Shown here in pieces: positions 23,223 through 33,924 of a DNA stretch of 64,000 bases. The DNA is from Botrytis cinerea B05.10 (taxonomy: Eukaryota > Ascomycota > Leotiomycetes > Helotiales > Sclerotiniaceae): NCBI RefSeq assembly GCF_000143535.2, contig NC_037312.1, positions 992,001 through 1,056,000 of the forward strand, in the 5' to 3' direction. A model generated the notes under the pieces. That model saw nothing but the letters and a program-made list of their open reading frames with translations. It ran no database searches and was not told the origin of the DNA. The position numbers and the translations under genes were made by a program. The stretch's first letter is position 1. The number at the start of each line of letters is the position of its first letter.

Positions 23223-23365
23223 TATCACGGGGCGAGGGATAGGTCCTAGGTAAGATGTATGATATTCTACAAGGATGGAAGAAGGCGCTGGATGAGCGTC
23301 GACTGTATAGAACGTTGATGCCTAAGGCATCCACAAGACTACGCCATTGAACCCGTGACAGTTTT

Positions 23366-23470
23366 CCCATTTAGTCATTTTCTTATTTAGTCGTTTTCTT
23401 ATTTAGTCGTTTTCTTATTTAGTCGTTTTCTTTTTGAGTAATTTTCCTACTTCTTATTTAGTAATTTTCT
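23366..23470. repeat. 16-bp minisatellite, block 2 (decaying units)
   Basis: Same family as block 1, 143 bases downstream: three clean CTTATTTAGTCGTTTT units flanked by degenerate ones, trailing off to about 23470. Isolated half-units recur near 23795-23820. Confidence 0.9.
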
Positions 23471-24415
23471 TTCTCAGCTGTTCAAAGATTCACTCTTTTC
23501 GGTGTTCGGATGGTAGGTATCCATCCTCATGCAGGAATGTTAGGTGTTGGGGATTTGGAACTATGTAGTGCTTTTGTTGTTTGCTTTCTTCTTCTCCGTC
23601 CATTCCGATACGATTTCGAATATTCGGCCTCCATGGCAATGGCTCCCGGAGGGCCAGCGGAGCGTCATTCACTATTATTGATTGTGTAAATTGTCTTGCT
23701 TTGAGTTATTTTTAATTTGAATACATGCTTATTCATGAGTTCTGCTACTAAAGTTTTATTTCGAGGCTCTTGTTGTCGATCTGGTTCTTGTCGTTATTTA
23801 GCAGCGTTCTTATTTAACGTTATTCACATTTCGTATCATCAATATTTTGTCTTGCTTTTATTACTATTCATTCACTAAAGGTAGTCCGGCTGGAAAATAT
23901 GAAGATTGAGTTGATTGGCTGCTTCTTAATCATCAACAATGATTATTGGTGGTTCATTAGAACATGGGTGAAGGCTTCATTGTTCGAGTCATAATGTATG
24001 CCTTGGGACAGCGAGTAGGAAAATAATGCAAGTGTAGTGATTCGCCGAAAGCTTTGAGGGAATGAATATATAAGAGATCTTCTCGTCGTTCCAAATTCAA
24101 TTTTTCTTCCTTTATTGTCATTACGTGAACAACATACTCCAACTGAACTTTGATCGCCACATTTACAGCTCAGCTGTATAGCTTACCAGTGGAGCAGATT
24201 TGAGACGACAGTTGGAAGATGAGAAATGTGACTAAGACTCGATGAGGGAAGTTTAGGCAATAGGATAGGCAACCATTTCATCGTCAACCTGATCAATCAT
24301 TATCGCTGTCTTACACTCGGAAGATTTTATAGACGAACAAATTTACGAAACTCCGAGATATATTATATATCGGTGACGGTAGTAGCTGATGCGCAGCTTT
24401 GCGACTCCATACATC

Positions 24416-24446
24416 ACACACACACATATATATATATACATACTAT
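24416..24446. repeat. (CA)n(TA)n dinucleotide run
   Basis: CA repeats passing into TA repeats, 90-120 bases before the small Cys/His gene. Could be its promoter region. Confidence 0.85.
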
Positions 24447-24535
24447 ACCATTTTATAACCATATAAGATCACGATACTATCTGCACTACTATTCACAACC
24501 CATAGCCCGCGAACAACATCGAGATCAGAAAAGGG

Positions 24536-25006
24536 ATGTGTGTTGAAACGCAATATAGGTATCTTGGCTGTGGCCATGCGATACCCATGTCAACTTCTAC
24601 TTCGAGACAAAGATTGAGTGGTGGCATTATCTTTTGCAGAAGAAGTCTGAATAGAGAGAGTACCGGAGCAGAGAGAGAAAAGGAAAGTTTGAGAGACTTG
24701 GAGGTGGCAAGAAAACAATGGTGGATGAGGTGCGAGAGCAAGAGGGGAAGAACGAGGTATAGGGGAGGGAGTTGTGAGGTTTGTATTGGGAGTTTGTCGG
24801 TACGGAGATGGGGTGGTGATGGGAAGGATGATAGACGGGGGAATGGGGGGAGTGAAATTGGTGGTTTGGTGGAGATTGTGAAGGGAATGGGGAGAGATAG
24901 GGGTGTGGAAGTCAAGTATAGAGGAAGAGAGAGGAGATGCAGTCTGATAAGGACCGAAGAGTCGCGATTGGAAATTAAAATTGCGAATTTGAAAATGGGA
25001 GAGTAG
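24536..25006 (+). CDS. small Cys/His-containing hypothetical protein
   Basis: Single-exon frame of 156 residues. I do not recognise it. The N-terminus has MC at 1-2 and a GCGH motif (about 11-14), followed by further Cys near 34, 66, 80 and 83 (the last two as CEVC), a spacing that would suit zinc binding. The rest is rich in Arg, Gly, Glu and Ser and probably basic and disordered. The opposite strand also has a 140-codon frame (24493-24915), but that one is Pro/Leu/Ser low-complexity, as expected of the complement. Preferred over its shadow because of the ordered Cys/His pattern; it could still be non-coding. Confidence 0.45.
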   Translation: MCVETQYRYLGCGHAIPMSTSTSRQRLSGGIIFCRRSLNRESTGAEREKESLRDLEVARKQWWMRCESKRGRTRYRGGSCEVCIGSLSVRRWGGDGKDDRRGNGGSEIGGLVEIVKGMGRDRGVEVKYRGRERRCSLIRTEESRLEIKIANLKMGE

Positions 25007-26418
25007 ATCTAGATGCTAGATGGAAAGGCAAATACTGGGAGAGACTGTGAATGATTTCAGGAGATATCTGGGTAGGGCAGACGAGATGTGGATAAGATAT
25101 ATGGATAATGTGAACACCGAGAGCTAAATTGTAGAGGGGAGGGCTGGTATAATAATCCATATATGATGGGGTTTGATATGATGACTCTCTTTTGTAAAGA
25201 GTCGCGAGGACTTTGGAAGCTTTGGGGGGCTGTTCATGGAGGATTTTTCTTTCCTTTTTTCCTTTTGGTTTTTCTTCTACTTTGTTGTTCGTGGTTGATG
25301 TTTGGGCACTACACGTGGTTGGCTTATGTTGATACTGGCGCTGCGTTTATAGTTATCTGTCTATATGGATGGATGGATGGTCAGATAAGTAGGGAGGAAG
25401 ATAGGTTGGTAGATAAACCATTCTACCTAGATTTTTACGGAATGTTTGCGGTTTGCAGTTTGAGCTAGGATGATAATCACCATCGAAGTATCAAGTAGAG
25501 ATAGAATTGCATCGTCTTATCTCGATGGTGATATCACTGTAGAAGAAGATGGTGTCTATTTGTTATGGTTACGTGTTGTATTGTATTGTGATTTGCGGAA
25601 GTCAAGTTGAAAATCGAGAAGGTTTTTAACTGGATAGTCTTCCTGTAGCTGTGTATGTGCGGTTTTCGCTTTAGAGAAGAGAAGGATCGGAGAGAAAAGT
25701 TTCATTAATGAGAGAAGAGGAAATAGGCAATGGGAAGGAAGAGTTAGAAAGAGATTCACGACATATAAATAAATCCCCACCAAAATCAAATGAACATTTC
25801 GAAAGTGAAGAATACCCCCAGATAGGAAGGCATTTGGAAGTTAATGGGTTTGTTTGTGGGTTTTGATATCTGGGGATGTTGAGTTTGTTAATGGTATTAG
25901 GGTTACGGTATGTGTTTATTGATGGATTGGTTTACGTGGTGAGATTTCTGTTCTTGGCTTGGGAAATGGTTTAGATAGATATATACACTTGTTTGATAGT
26001 TCACACAAGGGATATAATAATGGGAATTCATCACCAAATAATCATGCAGAACTTCGGCCATACAGTCTTGATGTTCTCGAGAGCGCGAATCTCTGATGTC
26101 TTGGATTCAAGGGCATAGTCTACTGTCAACGATTCTGACCATAGCCATACAATTCATTCACCTCCCCAGAGCTTCATACAGCACATGAGGATCTATATCT
26201 AATGCGCAAGGTCTTTTATAGCGTGGAAACTCTTTATCAAGTGAACAGTTTCAGGAATAGATGGTCTTTGTTATTTATCAATCTTCTGATTTCTAGATCC
26301 AATTTCCTTACAAAGTCTTACCAAGCCAGAAATCAACTTCATCACCCTCAAAGTATCCAAAAGCTTTTCAAAAAATCAACAAATAGTAATCGAGAATCCA
26401 TCCCATCAACTAGAAAAC
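25007..26418. other. intergenic between two small hypothetical genes
   Basis: A 101-codon plus-strand frame at 25163-25468 includes a hydrophobic stretch, but codon use and context do not support it strongly. The bases before 26419 are A/C-rich and resemble a leader. Nothing else assignable. Confidence 0.4.
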
Positions 26419-27051
26419 ATGTCCACCACCACGATCCTAGCATCACTTCTTCACCACATCGAAAACTTCCTCGCCTACCTTTTCACGCCCTTGAATACAT
26501 ATCTCTCATCCTCCGCACAACAATTTCTCATCATCTCCTCGGCCTGCTTCACAGCCATCATCATCTCCTCCTTCCTAAACAAGACCGTCAACACTTTCGG
26601 CGCTCTACTCACACGCATACCCATTTGTCCCGAAACCATTCTCACCCAAGCAATCGGGGAACTCGAAGCCATTCCCACATCTACCGAAACGCTTCTCGGC
26701 CAAGCTATCTTGAAATTCGAATCGATACGGAATTATAAAAATGTCAGAAATCATGAGAATATACGAGATTACAAGATGGGTTTCAAAAATACAAAGGCTT
26801 GTTGGAAACCAACAGCCAAACAGACAAAGCACATGCTCGGGGCTTTGTACGGAATTTTCCTGGCATGCTATTTCGCATATGTGGTTATGGAGTTTGAAGG
26901 CTGGGTGAGGAAGGGGATTATCGTACTTTCGGGGTTGAGTTTGGTTAATGTGAGGGTTTTGAGTTTGTTGGGGGGAGCTAGAGGAGGGGATTTGGTAATG
27001 TCAGGAATCCCTTTGGGTTTGTTGTTGATAGGGAGGGGACTTCTGTACTGA
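26419..27051 (+). CDS. small multi-pass membrane protein, hypothetical
   Basis: Single exon, 210 residues, ATG preceded by AAAC, a favourable context. No family recognised. Hydrophobic segments lie at about 35-54, 140-160, 165-185 and 192-209, separated by a hydrophilic central loop (60-137) with TETLLGQ/PETILTQ internal similarity: two short units, PICPETILTQAIGELEAI and TSTETLLGQAILKFESI, look like a duplicated amphipathic helix. Codon use is C-rich in the first half, like the genes around it, and GT-rich in the second. Topology suggests an organelle or ER membrane protein. Another frame (26202-26738) overlaps but is basic and featureless. Confidence 0.65.
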   Translation: MSTTTILASLLHHIENFLAYLFTPLNTYLSSSAQQFLIISSACFTAIIISSFLNKTVNTFGALLTRIPICPETILTQAIGELEAIPTSTETLLGQAILKFESIRNYKNVRNHENIRDYKMGFKNTKACWKPTAKQTKHMLGALYGIFLACYFAYVVMEFEGWVRKGIIVLSGLSLVNVRVLSLLGGARGGDLVMSGIPLGLLLIGRGLLY

Positions 27052-29394
27052 CTGAGATAGGGGTCGAAAGTAGAGGTCTTTTTGTGACTGCGTACGGGCT
27101 GTGACTGGAAATATGAGTATTAAGTCTCTCGTCTTTAGATAAAACATGCTAAGATGACAGATGTATACTTGGAAGTGTTCATATTGGCTTGGGCGTTCTC
27201 GTGAGTTTGATATCAGGGGCGTTATAGGATGGCTTTTGGGGTTGCTGAGCATGACTGGGCTATTTTCAGCAGGAGAAATCTCAATTTGAATATACTAGGA
27301 GTTTGATAAGTATCTTTATTGTTGTTTCTAGTATTTAGGGCAAACAGAATAGCGACGAGGGATATCATTACAAGCTGTGGAAGTGTTTTGGGATCTTCCA
27401 GCAGAGGTAGCTGCAAATGGCTGATGGCCAACCTAGGGCCAACCTAAGCCATCGTATAAAGGACAATCAAACATCAAAATATTGTGAGCCCAAGTGCAGA
27501 TCTGCGACCTTTCTATATTTAGACAAAAAAACATGAAATGCTAGAATGATGGTACTAAAACTTGCTGCTGTGTGAATGTGTGAAGGTAAGACAACCACGG
27601 AGCTCAACTCTCTAACCATTTCCGAATAACTTATCGAGATATTCTCCATGAACATGAGCGTAATCTCTCAATAGACTTGGACTTGGGGCAAGAGCTCCAG
27701 ACACGTACTCAAACACTTAGCACCATTTCAATACAAATCCCATTCACGCAACCCTTCATCAAGCATGTAACCTTAAGAACAAAAGAACAAAAGAACAAAT
27801 AAGAGTCCTCATCCTCAGTTTCTAGAGCACTCGATTCTCTCGACCGACTGGCTCTCATCAACTAATATAATCAATCAAATGACTTGACCAGTCGGCTAGA
27901 CTTTCAATCTATCAATTACAAGTATCTTGCAGAGTGCTGGCAAGCTAGACTTGGGATCAATGACATTACTTCATGCTCTTGGCAGGGTGCAGCATACCAA
28001 GATTTTCGCTTTGTATGACCTTTTCAGTCCGTTTTAGTTTCTAAAACCAGTTCATTTCTGTAGAGTTTCCTGTGAGTAAGTACGGAGACTGGAAGATTCA
28101 ATATTAGAGATAGAAGGAGAGCTGATTGTGTTGTTGAACTTCTAATTCAATTTATATTCAACCACTTTTAGTGATTCATGAGGTGCGAGTATATCAATAT
28201 TCCCTTAATTGCCAACTCAGGGCGCCAGTGTGATCCGTGCGATGTTCCTTGAATGATAAAGCTTTATTGGATAGAGTAGCTATTTTAGTGGGTTCTTACA
28301 CAGTATTTATAAAATAGAATCTTGATTTCAAATTCCTATTCTTTATAATTCAAAAAAGAGTGAAGCTTGATGATCAGCGTATAATATTAGATCCCTAATT
28401 TTGATACAAAAATGCTATGAATTGAATTTTATATTAAAAATTAAATGCAAATACTAGATGAGATTTAAGGAATCCTGATGATCTAATTGGCTCATAATCC
28501 CCCATTAAGCGAAACCGCCCTGAATTGATAGTCTCGAGCAGTCTAGGGGCCCAGGATGGATAAATCAGCACCCCTATGACTCTATCTTCAACGAGAAGGA
28601 CATCTAAAGCATTGTGACCACCTCGTCCTTTTTCTCCTGGGCAGTAATATTGGGCTTCCAATGAATCTTAATACTGATTGATTTTTATACAATACTGAGA
28701 TTTAAGTGATGCTACATATGGATTTCAAGCTCTCAAACCACTAAGCTGCAGGGCCATATAAGATTCGAAGAAAAAATTAGACACCCAAAATCGCTGAAGA
28801 CTCCCAGTTCCTCTCCGATTTTATGTAAGTATGGATGTTGTCAATGTCTGCTATCTATACATCATCTCCCATCTTCTCTCTATGCTGTCTAGAACGCCCA
28901 TTAAAATAGTAGACCAGTGGTCAGTCCCAAGCTTTCGATTTTGACTTGCAGGGGGTTCCTAGATTTATTGATCTGCCATAAACCCCTCAATTTTCGTTAT
29001 CTGGGGTGTGGATCTCCGGCGATGACTCAATATCAGATACTGGAGGGTATTTCATATAAAAGAAGTACGTGATACAGGTATCTTTGGAAAGAATTTCTGT
29101 TTTGCTGTCAGACTTTCCTTCTGCATAACTGCTTTGGTTTTTGTTCCCATGATTTGGTCCAAGTGTATTTATTACGAACATACTCACTGGCTCGCTTTTC
29201 GATCATTAACTATCGCCAACTGAAAACCACACAAGTTACATTACGACATAATCTAACTGGTCTCGTGAGTTCCGTGTCGGAAGTAGTAGTGAGATATTCA
29301 CAATTCCAGACCATTCAACAGGGACACAAGAAGCGGCAAGACCGTTGACCTCCAGAAATTTCCCCAAGATATTGCCGAGAATAAAAGGGGTACA
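27052..29394. other. gene-poor interval with possible retroelement fragment
   Basis: 2.3 kb, AT-rich. Includes AAGAACA-type direct repeats at 27776-27800 and an LTR-like segment on the minus strand at about 28220-28700. No protein-coding gene supported. Confidence 0.45.
28220..28700 (-). mobile_element. possible LTR fragment with primer-binding-site-like end
   Basis: Read on the minus strand: a TATAAATA box (28311-28304), then AATAAA (28268-28263), then a segment ending in GATCACAC at 28228, followed directly by TGGCGCCC (28227-28220), which has the TGG...CC form of a retroelement primer-binding site. This TATA/poly-A/end/PBS order is that of a 5' LTR. I cannot place the outer LTR end; 28700 is a guess. 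No gag or pol remains and no second LTR is visible. A 75-codon minus-strand frame inside (28434-28661) is unassigned. Chance arrangement remains possible. Confidence 0.3.
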
Positions 29395-30387
29395 ATGATC
29401 ACATCAACTTCCTCCTCCTCGACCGAGGAACTCAAATTCTACATGCACCCCCAAGAAACCATCTCCGAAACTCTAATTCCAAGCCTCTACAAAAACCTTC
29501 CACACAGCAATCCCATATACAACCGGATGCTCGCTCCCCACAACACACCCTCTAGACACTGTCTCTTTGCCGCCACCTTTCGCCCACAGGCTCCAATCCC
29601 CGAAATCTACACCATCATCTTCTCCGATCGATCCCGCAAGACCGAATCTCAGATCTGGATTTTCAACCCTCTAATCACACCTTCCTACGCACAACCTCTC
29701 TCCAACAAAAACACATCTCTTCTTTCCAGCCATCTCCAAACCGCCCTCCTATTCTTAAAAAACACTGTTATCCCTAACGCTCCCGGATATCCCTTCGATC
29801 CCATCCTCCGATTCGCATGTGTACACGAAACCATCACAAACACTCTAACAATCCTCGCATCCCAAAAGCCCACATCCACGCCCCTAATCCCCTACCATAC
29901 CCGCTGGAACCTCCACCTGATCCCCACATCACCGACCCCCAAGCTCTCAGCAACCGCACCCCCATCCTCCCTCAGCCTCTCCCGCGTCCCAGCCTCCCAA
30001 CTCACCCTCGTAACCTCGACCTCCAGCATCCCGCGCGAGCCCTCCACCCTGCTCACCCAGCCCTCTCTCTGTCTCCTGACCCCGGAATCCGAGATGGTAG
30101 CTTGGGCTTTCATAGGAATTGACGGCACGCTAGCAACTCTTTACGTACTTCCTTCGCACCGTGGTCTGGGTCTCGCTACCTATGTTGCTCGGGAACTCCT
30201 TCGTCGTTTCGGGCTGGGAGAATTTGCAGACTTGGGGTTTAATGGGGCAAGCGGGTTTATACATTCGGATGTGAAGGAAGGGAATGCGGGAAGCGAGGGG
30301 GTAATGAGAGCGTTGGGAGGAAAGAGGAGTTGGGAGAGTAGTTATCTTCGGGTTGATTGCGCGGTGGTGGATGAGATTTGTGAATGA
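29395..30387 (+). CDS. GNAT-fold N-acetyltransferase
   Basis: Single exon, 330 residues. The first ~225 residues are fungal-specific, Ser/Pro/Thr-rich, and may contain the N-terminal half of a tandem GNAT. The acetyl-CoA-binding motif A is clear: ATLYVLPSHRGLGLATYV (about 247-264), with the R/HxxGxG/A pyrophosphate loop preceded by the beta-4 strand and followed by a helix. Downstream, FGLGEFADLGFNGASGFIH and the GGKRSWESSYLRVDC end resemble the FR47/glycine N-acyltransferase-like branch. The substrate is unknown; a small molecule or amino acid conjugate is likelier than a histone. The leader before the ATG contains GAATAAAAGGGG, TATA-like but very close to the start. Confidence 0.75.
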   Translation: MITSTSSSSTEELKFYMHPQETISETLIPSLYKNLPHSNPIYNRMLAPHNTPSRHCLFAATFRPQAPIPEIYTIIFSDRSRKTESQIWIFNPLITPSYAQPLSNKNTSLLSSHLQTALLFLKNTVIPNAPGYPFDPILRFACVHETITNTLTILASQKPTSTPLIPYHTRWNLHLIPTSPTPKLSATAPPSSLSLSRVPASQLTLVTSTSSIPREPSTLLTQPSLCLLTPESEMVAWAFIGIDGTLATLYVLPSHRGLGLATYVARELLRRFGLGEFADLGFNGASGFIHSDVKEGNAGSEGVMRALGGKRSWESSYLRVDCAVVDEICE

Positions 30388-30752
30388 TCTATGGATAGGT
30401 GGACAGATTTTTGATTTATTGAAGAGCTCTGGCTTCAGCTTTTCAAGTCTGGGGGTGCTCGAGGGATCAAATGAAAGAATTTTAGTACAAAATTAGTGAG
30501 ATCCTTTTATTAAATGAGAAGATCCAATTATCTTATGGCTTAGAATTGATTTCTAACTTTGCTAAGCCCATACTGATTGTGAATATATACTTGGCATTCC
30601 ACATTTCCTCCCATCATCAACAAACATCATAGATCATGCATATCATTAAACGTCATATCTCTCTTCCAACCACAAATAACAATCCCCAGCCAAAATAGTA
30701 TATGCAAATATCCCAAATAAAAACACTATGCCGCCTATACTTCAACCTGTCC
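30388..30752. other. intergenic between convergent genes
   Basis: 365 bases, AT-rich, holding the 3' UTRs of the GNAT gene (plus) and the RING gene (minus). No other content seen. Confidence 0.5.
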
Positions 30753-33700
30753 TTAAATTCCAGTGATCCCGTCTTCCAAGACCCTCACGTATGGCGCAGG
30801 AAACAATCCCTTGGCGCCCATATAGCACCCCCAAAACCAATCTCCATTAACATCCTTACACTCCCTTACCTCTGCCCCCTTTGGAAACATTAATTCATCA
30901 CTCGCACCTTCTGCAGGCCACCAACTCCAAATCGCTAAAGTTGACATCCCGATTCCGCCATCAGGTGGAAATGATCTCTCAATCATTAGCCCAGGAACTG
31001 ATGTTGGTGCAACTTTCGATGGATCCGTGGTGACGAGTCGAACAAAAGTATCATTATCTTGACCCCAGCTCCATTTCTGTAGTTCGGGTGCTGCATGATC
31101 AGCTGAGGGGTAAAGCATAGGTTCAATATCAAGACTGTGACCTCCAACCAGATCGTGAACTATTACTCTACGTTGGCCCCCGCGGTCATCTTCAAATCCT
31201 ACGATAACCATACGGTGACCTTGTAAACAACGTCGCCACCCATTGTGACCATTCTCGACACTGATCCGACGAGATGTGACGAGTTTGGGGTAGCAGGTTG
31301 TGCAGATATCGTAATCTCCAGGTTGAGTGTCTGGTACAGCGCTAGTACATGAGTAGCAATGATAGCGAGTGGAGGAGGGTTGGATGGGATATCGACAGAT
31401 ATCACAGTTGGTTGAGAAGGTAAGTGGTTTGAAATTACCCACGTCTGCAACGCCAGGCCCTTGCAGGATAGTTGCCGATGGCGGAAGGTGTTGATCGTGC
31501 ATCGGAGATAATGGAGGTGTGTAAGATTCCGAAGGTTTATAGGTCAGCGGTAGAAGAGAATGTGTACATGATCTGCCCTGATTGACACAAAGATTGCAGA
31601 ATCCCCAATCACCATGATTGCATATGTCGCAACGCCAGTAACATTCATTTGTCCATGCTAAGCAACTTGCACAGAATGCTCCACTTTGAAGACGTTTTTG
31701 AGGATCTTCCGTAGTGAGAGTTTTGCGACCGTCCGCGCCACCGGCAGCCATTTTAGGTGCCAGGTAACGATTTGCCGTAAGCATATGTGGTCTATCTGCA
31801 CCTTGTGGTATTTTTCCGGCTTGCATTTGGATTTCCCAATTTGACCATGCCGAATAGCCAAATCCAAACCAATGTAGACATCCTGCACCGGAACGATAGC
31901 ATGAGAGACAGATGTTGTAATTGCCACGCAAGCAACTTGAGCAATTATAATGCACTTCATATTCAATATGAGTCTTTTGACATCTCCTACATAATATTGA
32001 AGGTTCGGGATAAAGCTGTGTTCGTGGCCTAGACCCCACAGAATGAGAAGAACTTGGTCTGCTACCACTTGCTAGTGCAGCAGCTTTGTCAAAGAGGGCT
32101 AGATGAGTAGGAGTGTGTGGTGAGAGCGGTGCAGGAATCAATGATTCATCCATGTATGGGACAGATGCCGGAACAGCAGAGGCCACGAATATATCTGCTG
32201 GGGCATTAGCACGAATGCTCAATGGAGCAGGCATAGCAGGTATATCAGGTAATTCAGGCATATCGTCCGAATGTGATCTTTCTAGCAAGCTGTTACTTGA
32301 TGTTCTCGGTGTCGATTCTGAAGGAGACGCAACTAAAGTACTATTAGATGTTCTTGTCGTGGAGCCTGTTTGTGGTTGCGGTTCTCTACTTGTTGATGAT
32401 TCACTCAATCGTCGCACATTAGAGTCAGTGCTTCTCCTCGCATGGGCCCTAAAAGGTTGAGATGTTTGCACAAAAGAGGTCCGAGGTATAGTGCTCAAAT
32501 CCGTCTGCGACCGAGCGGCAGGTCTTGTTTCGGGCGTAATTACCGGTCCAGGTGCTGTTGAGCTTCGCGGTGCGCTTAAAGTTCTCTGTCTTCTCCGTCC
32601 TCCAGAATTTAGACCAACATCTAGGTGGCTTGCGTGTACGGCGCTTATAGATGGCGGTGGCCTGCTTTGTTCATTACTTAAACTACCCGATCTTGGGGAT
32701 GATGATTGATTTCTGCGTCGTCTTGTAGTTCTGGGAGCATCATCGCCAGAGGTTTCTCTCCCAGAATCTGTGAGTGAAGCTCGAGGAGACCGTCTTCGTC
32801 TATCCGCCGTGTCACTCTCGCTTCTTCTAGATGATTCTGGTCTTGATCTCTCTTCTTGTCTCCGCCTGAAAGCTTCTGCTATTCTCTCACTAATCTGATC
32901 CTCCTGATTAACATCGATATTCTCAAGGTCAATTCCGTCCAGTAATCCTTCCTCCCTAATCTGTCGTAGAATCTCTTCTTCCATCTCTCTAGAATCTATG
33001 TCAGAAGAGCTAATTAGTGACCGTAAGGACGATTGATGTTCGATCTGTCGCGCCGCTGACCGGCTGGTTTCTTCATGTCTCCTTATCGATTCAGTCTCAC
33101 TGTATCCCCTTCGTCGGCCTTCAGAGTCGCTGCGGTCGGGTTCTGGTCTCAACGCAGAGGTTCCTTGTCGAGCTCTTCTCCTTTCATGATGCTCCTCCCT
33201 TCGCCGCCGTCGATCAGCATCATCTGTATTTCTACTATGATCACGACTCGGATGATGTCTCGAACTATGCGATCTTTCTGCATCTCGTTCTCGTCTCCTT
33301 CTTTCCCTCCTTGCCTCTGAACTCTCTACCCCCACTTCTCTCAAGCTTAGATCTCTTACTTCTTCCATCAACCTTCGATCCTCATCCTCCAAGCGTCTCT
33401 CCCTTGAGCTTCTGTCTCTCTGCTCCCATTTCGGTAACACTTCATCCCCAGATTTGTATTTCGCAGCAATTTCCTCCTTCTCGTCAGCGGTTCTACCCTT
33501 CTCCGGACTTCGCGCCAGGAACATCTCGAGTAGTGTCGCTATTGTAGAACTGTGCTTCGTATCTCGAACTGGGGCGCGGCATGATGGGCATGTGTATGGC
33601 GTGCCGCCGGGTGGAATAAGTGTTTGTGCATTATTTACGGAGACAAGTTGCCAGGAAAACCATTCTTTAAGACAAGAGCCGCAGAAGGTGTGCAAACAGT

Positions 33701-33924
33701 CGAGTAATGTCAAGGGCTGATATAAAACCTCTGTGCAAATCTATGACCAGTCAAAATCAATACTCTATCCCTCGAGATGCAACTGCGGCTTCAAGCACAG
33801 CCCTATAGAGTTTTGCGGGGTAAGGTCTGTTTGTGGGATTTGGGAACTTTGATAATTCTCGACTTACAGAACATGTCAACTCCTTCTCAAGGTCGAGACC
33901 TCGATTTTCGGAGCCAGAGTCCAT
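30753..33924 (-). CDS. RING/zinc-finger/SH3 protein, putative E3 ubiquitin ligase
   Basis: Two exons, 33924-33868 and 33740-30753, 1014 residues. The first exon is essential: it ends ELTCS and joins ICTEV, completing the RING finger C18-C21...C34-H36...C39-C42...C70-C73; the intron (GTAAGT...CATAG) interrupts the first Cys pair. Residues about 90-560 are an Arg/Ser/Glu-rich disordered region with acidic EMEEEILRQIREEG-like helices. From about 595 to 860 come three Cys-rich, ZZ-like modules (CRRCQKTH..CSSC..CLSC; CASC..CDIC..CNLC; CDIC..CYSC..CTTC). The C-terminus (about 950-1010) is an SH3-like fold: WSWWPAEGASDELMFPKGAE, then GDWFWG and GLFPAPYVRVL. RING implies E2-dependent ubiquitin transfer; ZZ modules bind N-termini or histone tails in other proteins. 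The target is unknown. Confidence 0.88.

Larger units (their letters stand above)
21703..24535. other. gene-poor, repeat-bearing interval
   Basis: 2.8 kb of AT-rich DNA. It contains two blocks of a 16-bp minisatellite, GGCTTGGAAGGCTTGG-type short duplications near 22340-22365, a TTTGTTTGTTTG run near 22690 and a (CA)n(TA)n run near 24416-24446. No coding exon supported. Confidence 0.5.

Noticed and set aside
23111..23470. Regularly spaced repeats resembling a CRISPR array
   Set aside because: Units are directly adjacent with no spacers, and the DNA is eukaryotic; it is a minisatellite.
25163..25468. 101-codon frame with a hydrophobic stretch
   Set aside because: Trp/Gly-rich composition follows from local GT richness; no family, no context.
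29817..30128. Pro/His-rich frames on both strands inside the GNAT gene
   Set aside because: Shadows of a C-rich coding sequence; the GNAT motif lies in the 330-codon frame.
33017..33547. 176-codon plus-strand frame
   Set aside because: Antisense to the Arg/Ser/Glu-rich part of the RING gene.
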